Made by a program: the position numbers and the translations under genes. A DNA stretch of 47,004 nt from an uncultured Clostridium sp. (GTDB lineage Bacteria > Bacillota > Clostridia > Clostridiales > Clostridiaceae), in the NCBI GenBank assembly GCA_900547475.1, contig URGW01000032.1, positions 1 through 47,004 on the forward strand, given 5' to 3'. Shown in pieces: positions 1-7,688 of this stretch; the stretch's first letter is position 1; the number at the start of each line of letters is the position of its first letter. A model generated the notes under the pieces. That model was given only the letters and a program-made list of their open reading frames with translations, was not told the DNA's origin and did not search any database.

Positions 1-4
1 GGAA

Positions 5-162
5 TAAAAACTGCGTTAAGAAGCTGAGGGAGCGAAGCGACTTTCGAAGCTTTAGCAGTTTTTATGGAAAGAAAGATTTAAATTCTTAACGCAAATTACA
101 CAATTACTGGAGATAATATCATTAATTTTTGTCATCACGGCATTCAAGCTTTAACGAACAAT
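5..162 (-). repeat. Intergenic palindromic repeat element, copy A (truncated by window edge)
   Basis: Read on the minus strand, this element starts just after the stop codon of the cardiolipin synthase gene. It runs through a conserved block (complement of 81-135) into a hairpin whose outer stem is TAAAAACTGC (5-14) paired with GCAGTTTTTA (55-64). The 42-base interior (14-55) differs at one base from the interior of the element at 46584-46822. GCGTTAAGAA (13-22) can alternatively pair with TTCTTAACGC (83-92). In minus-strand reading the hairpin ends in a T run, so it could terminate cls transcription. The rest of the element, if it is like the other copy, lies outside the window. I do not recognise the family. 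Confidence 0.75.
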
Positions 163-166
163 TTAG

Positions 167-1591
167 TTATAATATGTCGGAGAATAGTCGAGATAGTGAT
201 TCTTTGATCTTTACTATCCTACTTCTATTTTGATATTTTTCTAGTGTTAATTCTTCACATTTTGATATATCTTTTTCGAATTCATTCTTTTGCTGTTTTG
301 ATATAGCTTCTGAATAAATAAAAGCATTAACTTCAAAGTTTAATTCAAAACTTCTCGTATCCATATTAGCTGTTCCTATTGAACAAATTTCATCATCAAT
401 AACTATGGTCTTAGCATGAAGAAAAGCGTTTTTATCATAATGATATATTTTAATTCCATACTCTAACAGTTCTCCAGCATAAACTAGATTTGCCCAATAT
501 ACAAAAGGATGATCTCCCTTCCCTGGTATCATTATTCTTACATCAACTCCTGATGTTGAAGCTAGTTTTAAAGCATCTGCTATACTTTTATCAATAATTA
601 AATAAGGTGATTGAATATATAAATATTCTTTAGCTCTTTGAATCATTTTTAGATATGCTAACTTAATTTCATATCTATCACTTAAATTTGGTCCACTTGA
701 TACTATTTGCATTCCTATATTAGGTTCTCCAATATTTTCATCACTAACTTCTAATACTTGACTTAAATCTACTTCTTCCTTAGTTGCATATCTCCAATCT
801 GCTAAAAATCTTAAGTTTAAATCTTTTACTGCACTTCCCTTAAACTTAATATGGGTATCTCTCCAATATCCAAACTTTTTGTTCTTTCCTAAATACTCAT
901 CTCCAACATTGAATCCACCAATAAATCCAACTTTATTATCTATAACAACTATTTTTCTATGATTTCTAAAGTTCATGTTAAGATTAATAAACTTTAACCA
1001 AGACGGAAAGAACTCCCCAGTTTTTCCACCAACCGCTTTTAATTTCTTTAATACATCTCTGTTCAACAATCTACTTCCAACAGAATCATATAATAATCTG
1101 ACTTCAACTCCATTTTTAGCTTTTTCTTCTAATATATCTAATATCTTTGTTCCTATTTCATCATTTTTAAATATATAAAACTCTATATTTATGCTTTTTT
1201 TAGCTTTATTAAGACTTTTAAGTAATTCATCAAAAAATTCTTTTCCATCTGAATACATGCAAACTTCATTATCATTTCTATATGGTGAATAATCTATAGT
1301 TTCTAAAGCCATTATCATATCAATATTTTTTACTGGTATTTGGCTTCTCTCTTTTATTTGTCTATTATATTTCTCTAGAACTTTTGCTTCTGCATTTTTA
1401 ATTCCAAACATATTTGATTTATTCATTTTTCTTCCAACAAGTAAAAATACTATAAATCCTATAAAAGGTGCTATGTATAAAATTAATGTCCAAGCTATAA
1501 TATTATTAGGAGAACGTCTTTCCTTAAATATCATATAAACTATGGTTAATAAGTTTATAATATGTATTAACACAGTTAAAAATTTAAACAC
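167..1591 (-). CDS. cls: Cardiolipin synthase (phospholipase D family)
   Basis: This membrane enzyme joins phosphatidyl groups of two phosphatidylglycerols to make cardiolipin. The N-terminus has two hydrophobic segments (about residues 5-25 and 33-53), as in Gram-positive Cls. Two HxK(x)4D phospholipase D motifs are visible, around residue 211 (HRKIVVID, followed by GFIGG) and around residue 392 (HAKTIVIDD, followed by SIGTANMD). The length of 474 residues is usual for bacterial Cls. An ATG at 1600 lies directly on the AAAGGAGATGA ribosome binding site, so the GTG at 1591, five bases further on, is the better start. The gene is monocistronic in this view and followed by the palindromic element at 5-162. 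The family assignment is firm; which cls paralogue it is cannot be told. Confidence 0.93.
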   Translation of the reverse strand: MFKFLTVLIHIINLLTIVYMIFKERRSPNNIIAWTLILYIAPFIGFIVFLLVGRKMNKSNMFGIKNAEAKVLEKYNRQIKERSQIPVKNIDMIMALETIDYSPYRNDNEVCMYSDGKEFFDELLKSLNKAKKSINIEFYIFKNDEIGTKILDILEEKAKNGVEVRLLYDSVGSRLLNRDVLKKLKAVGGKTGEFFPSWLKFINLNMNFRNHRKIVVIDNKVGFIGGFNVGDEYLGKNKKFGYWRDTHIKFKGSAVKDLNLRFLADWRYATKEEVDLSQVLEVSDENIGEPNIGMQIVSSGPNLSDRYEIKLAYLKMIQRAKEYLYIQSPYLIIDKSIADALKLASTSGVDVRIMIPGKGDHPFVYWANLVYAGELLEYGIKIYHYDKNAFLHAKTIVIDDEICSIGTANMDTRSFELNFEVNAFIYSEAISKQQKNEFEKDISKCEELTLEKYQNRSRIVKIKESLSRLFSDIL

Positions 1592-1696
1592 TTTATTCAT
1601 CTCCTTTATAAATTATTTTTAACTAAATATTATGTATTTATAATTTTATTACAGTATATATTAATTCATAGACTTTTATCAAATTTATAATAAAAT

Positions 1697-1753
1697 AAAC
1701 CTTTATTATCCAATATACTTAAATTCAATAAATATATTTTCTAACAAAGGTTT
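1697..1753 (-). terminator. Possible weak terminator after the sugar ABC transporter operon
   Basis: AAACCTTT (from 1698) and AAAGGTTT (from 1745) can pair around a loop of about 40 bases, just downstream of the second permease gene. In minus-strand reading this is followed by a T-rich stretch. The stem is short and the loop long, so the call is tentative. Confidence 0.3.
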
Positions 1754-1764
1754 CATTTTAAAAT

Positions 1765-2649
1765 TTACTTTATTGCACCCTTAGTTACCCCATTTATAAT
1801 CCACTTTTGAGCGAATAAATAGAATACTAATAGTGGTAATAATGCTAAAAGATATGATGCAAATGCTACATTATAATTTGTCCCAAACTTAGATTGGAAT
1901 ATATATTGAGCTAATGGTAAGGTTGCTGCACTTTGATCACTTAATATTACAAGTGGCATCATTACATCATTCCAAGCCCAAAGAGCTGTCATAATCCCAA
2001 CAGTTGCATGCATTGGTTTTAATAATGGGAATATGATTTTCCAGAATACAGTCCATTGCTTTGCTCCATCAACATATGCTGCTTCTTCTAACTCAAGTGG
2101 AATATTTTTTAAATAACCAACATAAAGCAAGGTATTCATAGATATACCAAATACCATATAAAGAATTATCATACCAATCTTATTATCTAAATTGAAGAAA
2201 CTTACTTGTTTAACTAAAGGTAACATTAACATTGAAAAAGGTACAAACATTGCACTTACAAAGTAGAAGTATACAAATTTATAAAACTTCTTATGCATGT
2301 TTCTTGCAATAGCATATGCAACTAATGAATTAGTAACTATAGTTACTATTACAGCACCTGCTGTTATAATTAAACTATTCATTATTGTATGAAAGAAATT
2401 AGTCATCTCAATTGCTTGTCCAAAATTACTAAAGCTCCATGTCTTAGGTAATGACAAAACATTACCCATCATTTCTGATGGTTGTTTAAATGCAATAATA
2501 ATAGTTATATAAAGTGGAAATAATATTGTTAATGAACAAACAATAAGTAATATTGTAATTGGCCAATTAATTTTTCCATCCTCCTTTTTTATAAAAGATT
2601 TTTTCTTTATTTTTGTTGCATTACCAAATTTTAAACTTAATTCTGCCAT
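1765..2649 (-). CDS. Carbohydrate ABC transporter permease, MalG/MsmG type
   Basis: This is an inner-membrane permease subunit of a CUT1-type sugar importer. The 294-residue protein has a cytoplasmic N-terminus, about six hydrophobic segments, and the EAA loop (ELEEAAYVDGAKQWTVFWKI, about residues 185-205) that docks the ATPase. Its ATG overlaps the stop of the upstream permease (TAATG at 2649), so the two are translationally coupled. Downstream of an alpha-galactosidase-linked binding protein it most likely imports raffinose-family sugars or melibiose. No ATPase gene is present in the locus, so a shared MsmK-type ATPase encoded elsewhere is inferred. Family is certain, substrate inferred. 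Confidence 0.93.
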   Translation of the reverse strand: MAELSLKFGNATKIKKKSFIKKEDGKINWPITILLIVCSLTILFPLYITIIIAFKQPSEMMGNVLSLPKTWSFSNFGQAIEMTNFFHTIMNSLIITAGAVIVTIVTNSLVAYAIARNMHKKFYKFVYFYFVSAMFVPFSMLMLPLVKQVSFFNLDNKIGMIILYMVFGISMNTLLYVGYLKNIPLELEEAAYVDGAKQWTVFWKIIFPLLKPMHATVGIMTALWAWNDVMMPLVILSDQSAATLPLAQYIFQSKFGTNYNVAFASYLLALLPLLVFYLFAQKWIINGVTKGAIK

Positions 2650-3512
2650 TATAGTTGAACCTCCCTTTTTTCTAATATCTTAATTTGGAATAATGATATA
2701 GCTACAATAACTATAAAATATACTACTGAATTTGCTGATTGATATCCAAATTGACTTCCACCAAATCCAGCCTTATATATAAGCATAGAAATTGATTCTG
2801 TTGACTGTGCAGGTCCACCACCTGTTAATGACATAATTTGATCAAATACCATTAAGAAGTTTTTCATACATAAAACCATATTTATTGTAAAGAATGGTGC
2901 AATTAACGGGAATGTAATCTTTCTAAATTGAAGCCATTTACCAGCTCCATCAATTCCACTTGCTTCATAAACATCATCCGGAATAGTTTGAAGTCCTGAA
3001 ATATAAATTATAGTATTAAAAGCTATTGATTGCCATGCAACTACAATTACTACACCTATCCATGCTAAACTTGTACTTCCAAGTATACTCTTACTAAGAA
3101 CTTCACTTCCCATAACCTCTCCTAGTTTAGGAATTATAAATGTAAAAATATAATTAAATATATATCCTACAATTAGTCCACCTAAAATATTCGGTAAGAA
3201 ATATAATCCCCTTAAAGTAGTTTTGAACTTTATCTTTGAATTTAATGCTAATGCTAATGCTAAACTTATTATATTTACTATTATTGTTGTAACTATAGAA
3301 AATTTAAAAGTAAACATATATGAATTTAATACTCTTGAATCAGTAAATAAATCCTTAAAGTTCATTAATCCAACAAAATCAAAATCTCCAAATCCTCTAA
3401 AATTTGTGAAACTATACATTACCCCTTTTAATAATGGGAATGTGTGGAACAAGAAAAATACAACTATCATTGGTATTACTGTTCCTAAGAAAAACATATC
3501 TCTTTTCTTCAT
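2649..3512 (-). CDS. Carbohydrate ABC transporter permease, MalF/MsmF type
   Basis: This is the partner permease of the sugar importer, 287 residues with six predicted membrane segments. It has the EAA loop around residues 180-205 (DVYEASGIDGAGKWLQFRKI) and a conserved SLTGGGPAQSTE stretch near residue 230 that is typical of MalF/UgpA-like permeases. The start has an AAGGGTGAT ribosome binding site five bases upstream. It lies 19 bases downstream of the solute-binding protein gene and overlaps the next permease by one base, so the three form one operon read from the promoter near 4826. Confidence 0.93.
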   Translation of the reverse strand: MKKRDMFFLGTVIPMIVVFFLFHTFPLLKGVMYSFTNFRGFGDFDFVGLMNFKDLFTDSRVLNSYMFTFKFSIVTTIIVNIISLALALALNSKIKFKTTLRGLYFLPNILGGLIVGYIFNYIFTFIIPKLGEVMGSEVLSKSILGSTSLAWIGVVIVVAWQSIAFNTIIYISGLQTIPDDVYEASGIDGAGKWLQFRKITFPLIAPFFTINMVLCMKNFLMVFDQIMSLTGGGPAQSTESISMLIYKAGFGGSQFGYQSANSVVYFIVIVAISLFQIKILEKREVQL

Positions 3513-3531
3513 TTCTAATCACCCTTCCATA

Positions 3532-4785
3532 CTATTCTTTAATATACTGTCTATTAGCCTTTAACCATTCCTTTTGGAAGTTATTTAAAAACTTTTCTTT
3601 ATCTCCATCTAAAAGATATGTTTGTATCATATCAGATGCTGGTAATTCTGCTGGATAAAAATGATCTTGGAAATCTACAACTCTTGAATTTTCAAAGAAC
3701 TCATCAAAAGCTTCAAATTTTGAATCTTCTTGTTTTACACCTTTAACAGCTGAAAATGCACTTTGTTCATCTATATAAGTTTTAGCATTTTCTTCTTCTA
3801 ATAAGAAGTTTATAAATCTTATACTTTCTTCTTTATTCTTAGAGTCTTTTGGAATAGCAAAATATACATCTACTCCAGAAACTAATTTATTTTCATCTTC
3901 ATTATTAGATGCAGGCATAGTAAACATTCCCAAGTTTAAATCTGGATTTACAGTTAAAATTGATGGTATTGCATAATTTCCTATAATATACATTGCAGCT
4001 TTACCTTGAGCAAATGCTGTATTACCATCATTATACCCAACACCAAAGTTATCTGAATGACCATAATCCATTAATTGAAGTATTTTATCTGCTGTTTCCG
4101 AATAAACCTCATTAAATGTTGTTTCATTATTGTTAACTCTTTTAAAACAATCAGTATCAGCCAATGTTCCTGCTATATTATTCCATGCTGGAAGTGAAGT
4201 CCAACTATCTTTTAAAGTAAAATAAAAAGGTGTTATGCCATTATCTTGAACAGTTTGTGCTAATTCTAAAAATTCATCCCATGTTTTAGGAATTGATAAT
4301 CCTAAGTCTTCAAAAATATCCTTGTTATATATAACTCCACTTGCATTTAATGCATAAGGTACTCCATAAACACCATCTATACTTTCAATCTCTAAATCCT
4401 TTAACATCTGATTATAAACTGGATCAATAACACTAAAATCTATTTTATCACTTAAATCCTCCAATATATTTGCATCTACAAAGTCTGCAAAACTTCTATC
4501 TGCAGATAATGATATAATGTCTGGGACATCCCCTTTTACTAATCTAGTTTTTAATACTGTTGTTGCATCCGGAGGTGCAGTAACAACAACATCTATATCT
4601 GGATTTTCATCTTCAAATTTCTCTACAAGTTTATTATAAGTGTCCACAGCTTCTATTTTATTACTAAAAAATACTATTTGTTTTTTAGATTTATTAGTTG
4701 CAGTATTGCTTGAGCATCCTGTAAATACTGTTGTGAATATTGAAGTTACAACTAAAATTGTTGCTATCAATTTTTTCTTTCTCAT
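3532..4785 (-). CDS. Sugar ABC transporter substrate-binding lipoprotein
   Basis: This is an extracellular carbohydrate-binding lipoprotein of the SBP family 1 fold that delivers sugar to the two permeases downstream. The signal peptide starts MRKKKLIATILVV and ends in a lipobox (FTGC, cysteine about residue 24), followed by a Ser/Asn/Thr linker. The 417-residue length and features such as IYNKDIFEDLGL and the PKTWDEFLELAQ stretch match this family. It is the first gene of the transporter operon. Its promoter region holds the ACATGTCTAAATGTT box (4873-4887), a -10 TAAAAT (4826-4831) and a cre-like TGTAAACGATACA (4806-4818). Binding of alpha-galactosides is inferred from context. Confidence 0.92.
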   Translation of the reverse strand: MRKKKLIATILVVTSIFTTVFTGCSSNTATNKSKKQIVFFSNKIEAVDTYNKLVEKFEDENPDIDVVVTAPPDATTVLKTRLVKGDVPDIISLSADRSFADFVDANILEDLSDKIDFSVIDPVYNQMLKDLEIESIDGVYGVPYALNASGVIYNKDIFEDLGLSIPKTWDEFLELAQTVQDNGITPFYFTLKDSWTSLPAWNNIAGTLADTDCFKRVNNNETTFNEVYSETADKILQLMDYGHSDNFGVGYNDGNTAFAQGKAAMYIIGNYAIPSILTVNPDLNLGMFTMPASNNEDENKLVSGVDVYFAIPKDSKNKEESIRFINFLLEEENAKTYIDEQSAFSAVKGVKQEDSKFEAFDEFFENSRVVDFQDHFYPAELPASDMIQTYLLDGDKEKFLNNFQKEWLKANRQYIKE

Positions 4786-4805
4786 TATTCCATCTCCTCA
4801 CACTT

Positions 4806-4818
4806 TGTATCGTTTACA
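4806..4818 (-). promoter_or_regulatory. cre-like site at the transporter operon start
   Basis: TGTAAACGATACA on the minus strand resembles a CcpA catabolite-responsive element but is one base shorter than the standard 14-base consensus. It sits just downstream of the transcription start expected from the -10 at 4826-4831, where a repressor would block. Related TGWAAACGW sequences occur at the other two promoters of the locus. Confidence 0.4.
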
Positions 4819-4825
4819 TATTTAT

Positions 4826-4887
4826 ATTTTAAAACTTTTTCTATCACTTCAAAATAGATTAATGTAACAAAAACATGTCTAAATGTT
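4826..4887 (-). promoter_or_regulatory. Promoter of the transporter operon with AraC-regulator box
   Basis: The box ACATGTCTAAATGTT (4873-4887; AACAT-GTCTAA-ATGTT dyad) lies 41 bases upstream of the -10 TAAAAT (4826-4831). This is exactly the spacing seen at the two other promoters of the locus. It centres near -61 from the expected start, a normal position for an AraC-family activator. No good -35 is visible, as expected of an activator-dependent promoter. Confidence 0.7.
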
Positions 4888-5165
4888 AGATTTGATATTA
4901 TAATCAACTCTTTAACTCATTGCTCCCTATCTATTTATTTCTCATATTTATTATTTTCTAGCTATATTAATATAAAAGTTATTTAATAAATTATTAATCC
5001 TCTACAAACATTAAAACATTTTCATTAAAAGTTTTATTTAAAATATTAAGCTTTTTTAATAGCTATGCTGTAATTAACTTATTTTAAATACAATATATTA
5101 CTTTTATTTAATATATTGCATTATACATTTTTTTAATTTAAAATTTATATAATATTATAGTTAAA

Positions 5166-5180
5166 ATATGTCTAAACGTT
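5166..5180 (+). promoter_or_regulatory. AraC-regulator box in the araC leader
   Basis: ATATGTCTAAACGTT matches 13 of 15 bases of the box found at the three catabolic promoters. Here it lies downstream of the likely -10 (5148-5153), and six bases before the AGGAGG ribosome binding site. That position suits negative autoregulation rather than activation. Confidence 0.6.
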
Positions 5181-5196
5181 ATATTTAGGAGGTTTT

Positions 5197-6054
5197 ATGT
5201 TAGATGTATATTTTTTAGAAAATACAAATAGAAATTTTAATGACTTATATCTTTGTTATTGTGGCTTAGAAAAATGTGCTCCCTTATATTCATTTGGTCC
5301 AGCAGTCAGACCAACCTATCTACTTCATTATGTTTTAGATGGACAAGGGTATTATTATGTAAATGATACAAAATATACAGTAAGTAAAAATCAAGGATTT
5401 TTAATTGAACCAAATGTTGTTACATTTTATCAAGCTGATAAGGATAATCCTTGGACATATCTTTGGATTGGAATTGATGGGGATAAAGCAAAACTTTATT
5501 TAAACTCTGCTGGATTAAATGAAAATCACTTAATTTTTACTTATGAAAAAGATGATTCATTAAAAGAATATGTATTAGAGATGCTAAAACATCATACAAT
5601 GTCTGATTCTGATGCTTTTAAAATAGAAGGATTATTATATTTATTTTTTTCTAAACTATGTGAAGATCGCAAAGAAATTTCTTCTATGAATAAAGAAGAA
5701 AATACTAACAATTACATAAACAAAGCTATTGAATTTATTCAAAATAATTATCATAACTCTATTAAGGTAACCGATATTGCTAATTATATTTGTTTAAATA
5801 GAAGTTACTTAACATCTATTTTTCAAAATAACTTAAATATGTCTCCTCAAAAATTTCTAATGAAATTTAGAATAACTAAAGCTGCTGAGCTATTATATAA
5901 CACCAATTTACCAATAACTAATATAGCTTATTCTTGTGGATATAGTGACCCTTTAGCATTTTCTAAAGCCTTTAAAAAACTAAAGGGAGTTAGCCCTAAG
6001 GAATACAGAAATACAAAGAGAGAAAACACACAAAAATTTCTATTATTTGAATAA
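5197..6054 (+). CDS. AraC-family transcriptional regulator of the alpha-galactoside locus
   Basis: This 285-residue regulator has an N-terminal cupin-like sugar-sensing half (about residues 20-150, with the AraC_binding pattern LHYVLDGQGYYYVND). The C-terminal half carries two helix-turn-helix motifs (about 175-275), ending in the AraC signature ITNIAYSCGYSDPLAFSKAF. It matches MsmR/RafR-type activators of raffinose and melibiose genes. It is divergent from the transporter and encoded between it and the symporter and alpha-galactosidase genes. The repeated box at 4873, 7591 and 10007 is its probable target, and the copy at 5166 its own operator. Function as an activator responding to an alpha-galactoside is inferred. 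Confidence 0.92.
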   Translation: MLDVYFLENTNRNFNDLYLCYCGLEKCAPLYSFGPAVRPTYLLHYVLDGQGYYYVNDTKYTVSKNQGFLIEPNVVTFYQADKDNPWTYLWIGIDGDKAKLYLNSAGLNENHLIFTYEKDDSLKEYVLEMLKHHTMSDSDAFKIEGLLYLFFSKLCEDRKEISSMNKEENTNNYINKAIEFIQNNYHNSIKVTDIANYICLNRSYLTSIFQNNLNMSPQKFLMKFRITKAAELLYNTNLPITNIAYSCGYSDPLAFSKAFKKLKGVSPKEYRNTKRENTQKFLLFE

Positions 6055-6058
6055 AATC

Positions 6059-6095
6059 AAAATGGTTTGTACTGCTAAACTTTACAAACCATTTT
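6059..6095. terminator. Bidirectional terminator between araC and the symporter gene
   Basis: AAAATGGTTTGT (6059-6070) pairs perfectly with ACAAACCATTTT (6084-6095) between two converging genes. A T-rich end is present on both strands. Confidence 0.85.
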
Positions 6096-6106
6096 ACTCT
6101 TATATT

Positions 6107-7474
6107 TTAATTACTATTAACTTTTTCTAAATACTCTCCATTATTTAAATCTTCAAGTATTGCTTCATATTCCTTTTCAGTTAAATTATATCTTCTTAAT
6201 GAAATAATACTAAATATTGCAATTATGCCTGGTATTAATGAATACATTACATGCATTCCATTTAATGTGCTTATCGTTTGTACTGAATTAGCTTTATATC
6301 CAACAAATGCTAATACATATCCACATAATGCTCCACCTATTGCACTTGCAAGTTTAGTTTTAAAGATATTTGATGAAAATATCATTCCTTCTGATCTTTT
6401 ACCTGTTTTCCATTCGCCATACTCAACACAATCTGCTACCATTGATGCTAAAGATATATTTGCAGCACCTTCAGCAATTCCCATAATAGTATTTATCGCT
6501 AACATTAATGTTAAATTTGAATATTTTAACAAAAATATTGATAAAAATCCTAGTCCATTAATTCCTATTCCAATTAATGCTGTTTTTCTTTTTCCTAACT
6601 TTTTAGTTATATTAGGAGTGCAAATACCACCAATCATTCCTGATACTATACTAATTCCAGTAACTACTGGTATATATGATTCTGCATTAAAATTATACTT
6701 TATATAATATATAGAAAATCCATTTCTTAATGCATAAGTTATTTCTAACATTAACATAGATATTAACAATATTCTTAGTGGCTTATTAGTTTTAAATAGC
6801 TCCTTTAATTGTTTTAAGCCTTGTTTTTGAGGTTTCCTATCTACATTTATTTCTCTAACTCCCCATACTGTTATCCAAGTACAAATTGCTGCTGTTATAG
6901 AGTATAATACTGCTACTGTTGTCCAATTTCCAAACTTGGCTACTAAAGGAAGTGTAAATACTGAAACAACTAAGCTTCCACCAAATGCAATTGTTCTTGC
7001 TGAAGTTATTATCTTTGTTCTTCCTTGAGCTGATTGAGTTATATTTGCAGATAATGACCAATAAGGTGTATCCATTGCTGTAAAACATATTCCCCATAAT
7101 ATATAAGATATATATATCCATATAATCTTTCCACTCTCACTTAGATTAGGAGATGAAAAACACATTATTGTAGATATTCCCATAAATATTGGAACAACTA
7201 AAAGATAAGGTCTACTTTTTCCCATTTTAGATTTTGTATTATCTACTATTACTCCCATAATAGGATCTGTAATTGCATCTATTATTCTGGCTATTAAAAA
7301 CAACGTTCCAACTGCTGCAGCCCCTATCCCAAAGCTATCTGTTAAATAAATTGTTAAATATGTACCTATCATAGCACATATTATATTATTTCCTAAACTC
7401 CCCATTCCAAATGAGATTAACGTTTTCATAGAGATATCATTTTTACTACTTTTTACCGTATTTTCTACTTCCAT
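6107..7474 (-). CDS. GPH-family sugar:cation symporter (MFS superfamily, MelB-like)
   Basis: This 455-residue membrane transporter has about 12 hydrophobic segments. It carries the glycoside-pentoside-hexuronide family signature near residues 62-90 (ARIIDAITDPIMGVIVDNTK followed by KMGKSRPYL). Members move melibiose, raffinose, lactose or glucuronides with Na+ or H+. Its position before the alpha-galactosidase gene and its shared regulator box point to an alpha-galactoside. The locus thus has both an ABC importer and a symporter. The ATG follows AAAAGGGGAA. A terminator after the alpha-galactosidase gene and its own promoter at 7544-7605 indicate independent transcription. Confidence 0.92.
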   Translation of the reverse strand: MEVENTVKSSKNDISMKTLISFGMGSLGNNIICAMIGTYLTIYLTDSFGIGAAAVGTLFLIARIIDAITDPIMGVIVDNTKSKMGKSRPYLLVVPIFMGISTIMCFSSPNLSESGKIIWIYISYILWGICFTAMDTPYWSLSANITQSAQGRTKIITSARTIAFGGSLVVSVFTLPLVAKFGNWTTVAVLYSITAAICTWITVWGVREINVDRKPQKQGLKQLKELFKTNKPLRILLISMLMLEITYALRNGFSIYYIKYNFNAESYIPVVTGISIVSGMIGGICTPNITKKLGKRKTALIGIGINGLGFLSIFLLKYSNLTLMLAINTIMGIAEGAANISLASMVADCVEYGEWKTGKRSEGMIFSSNIFKTKLASAIGGALCGYVLAFVGYKANSVQTISTLNGMHVMYSLIPGIIAIFSIISLRRYNLTEKEYEAILEDLNNGEYLEKVNSN

Positions 7475-7543
7475 TTTCTTTTCCCCTTTTGCTACATTTT
7501 TTATTAATATTAATATTTTTACTAGTGCTTTATTACATAATTA

Positions 7544-7605
7544 ATTATATAGTTAATATTACAATCTGAAAACGTATCAATGTCTTTAAAACATGTCTAA
7601 ATGTT
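7544..7605 (-). promoter_or_regulatory. Symporter promoter with AraC-regulator box and cre-like site
   Basis: The box ACATGTCTAAATGTT (7591-7605) is preceded by AA, completing the AACAT/ATGTT dyad. It lies 41 bases upstream of the -10 TATAAT (7544-7549), the same geometry as at the other two promoters. A cre-like TGAAAACGTATCA (7567-7579) lies over the -35 region, between box and -10. Confidence 0.7.
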
Positions 7606-7635
7606 ATTTCTTTAACACAGAAAGTTTATATATAA

Positions 7636-7685
7636 AAATGCTAATATAGCAATTAATATAATTTTTTATTACTATATTAGCATTT
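7636..7685 (-). terminator. Terminator of the alpha-galactosidase gene
   Basis: AAATGCTAATATAG (7636-7649) is complementary to CTATATTAGCATTT (7672-7685), directly after the alpha-galactosidase stop. On the minus strand the stem ends in TTTTTATATA. The 22-base loop is T/A-rich. Confidence 0.8.
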
Positions 7686-7688
7686 ATA

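Larger units (their letters stand above)
4786..5196. promoter_or_regulatory. Divergent control region between the transporter operon and araC
   Basis: This 411-base gene-free stretch separates the transporter operon (leftward) from the AraC-type regulator (rightward). Leftward it carries a cre-like site (4806-4818), a -10 (4826-4831) and the regulator box (4873-4887). Rightward it carries a -10-like TATAAT at 5148-5153, a second, slightly degenerate regulator box (5166-5180) and the AGGAGG ribosome binding site just before ATG 5197. The middle, about 4890-5110, is AT-rich and I see no gene or repeat in it. Confidence 0.75.

Noticed and set aside
6225..6707. 160-codon plus-strand frame inside the symporter gene
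   Set aside because: It is antisense to a clear GPH-family protein and has no initiation signals; it is a shadow frame.
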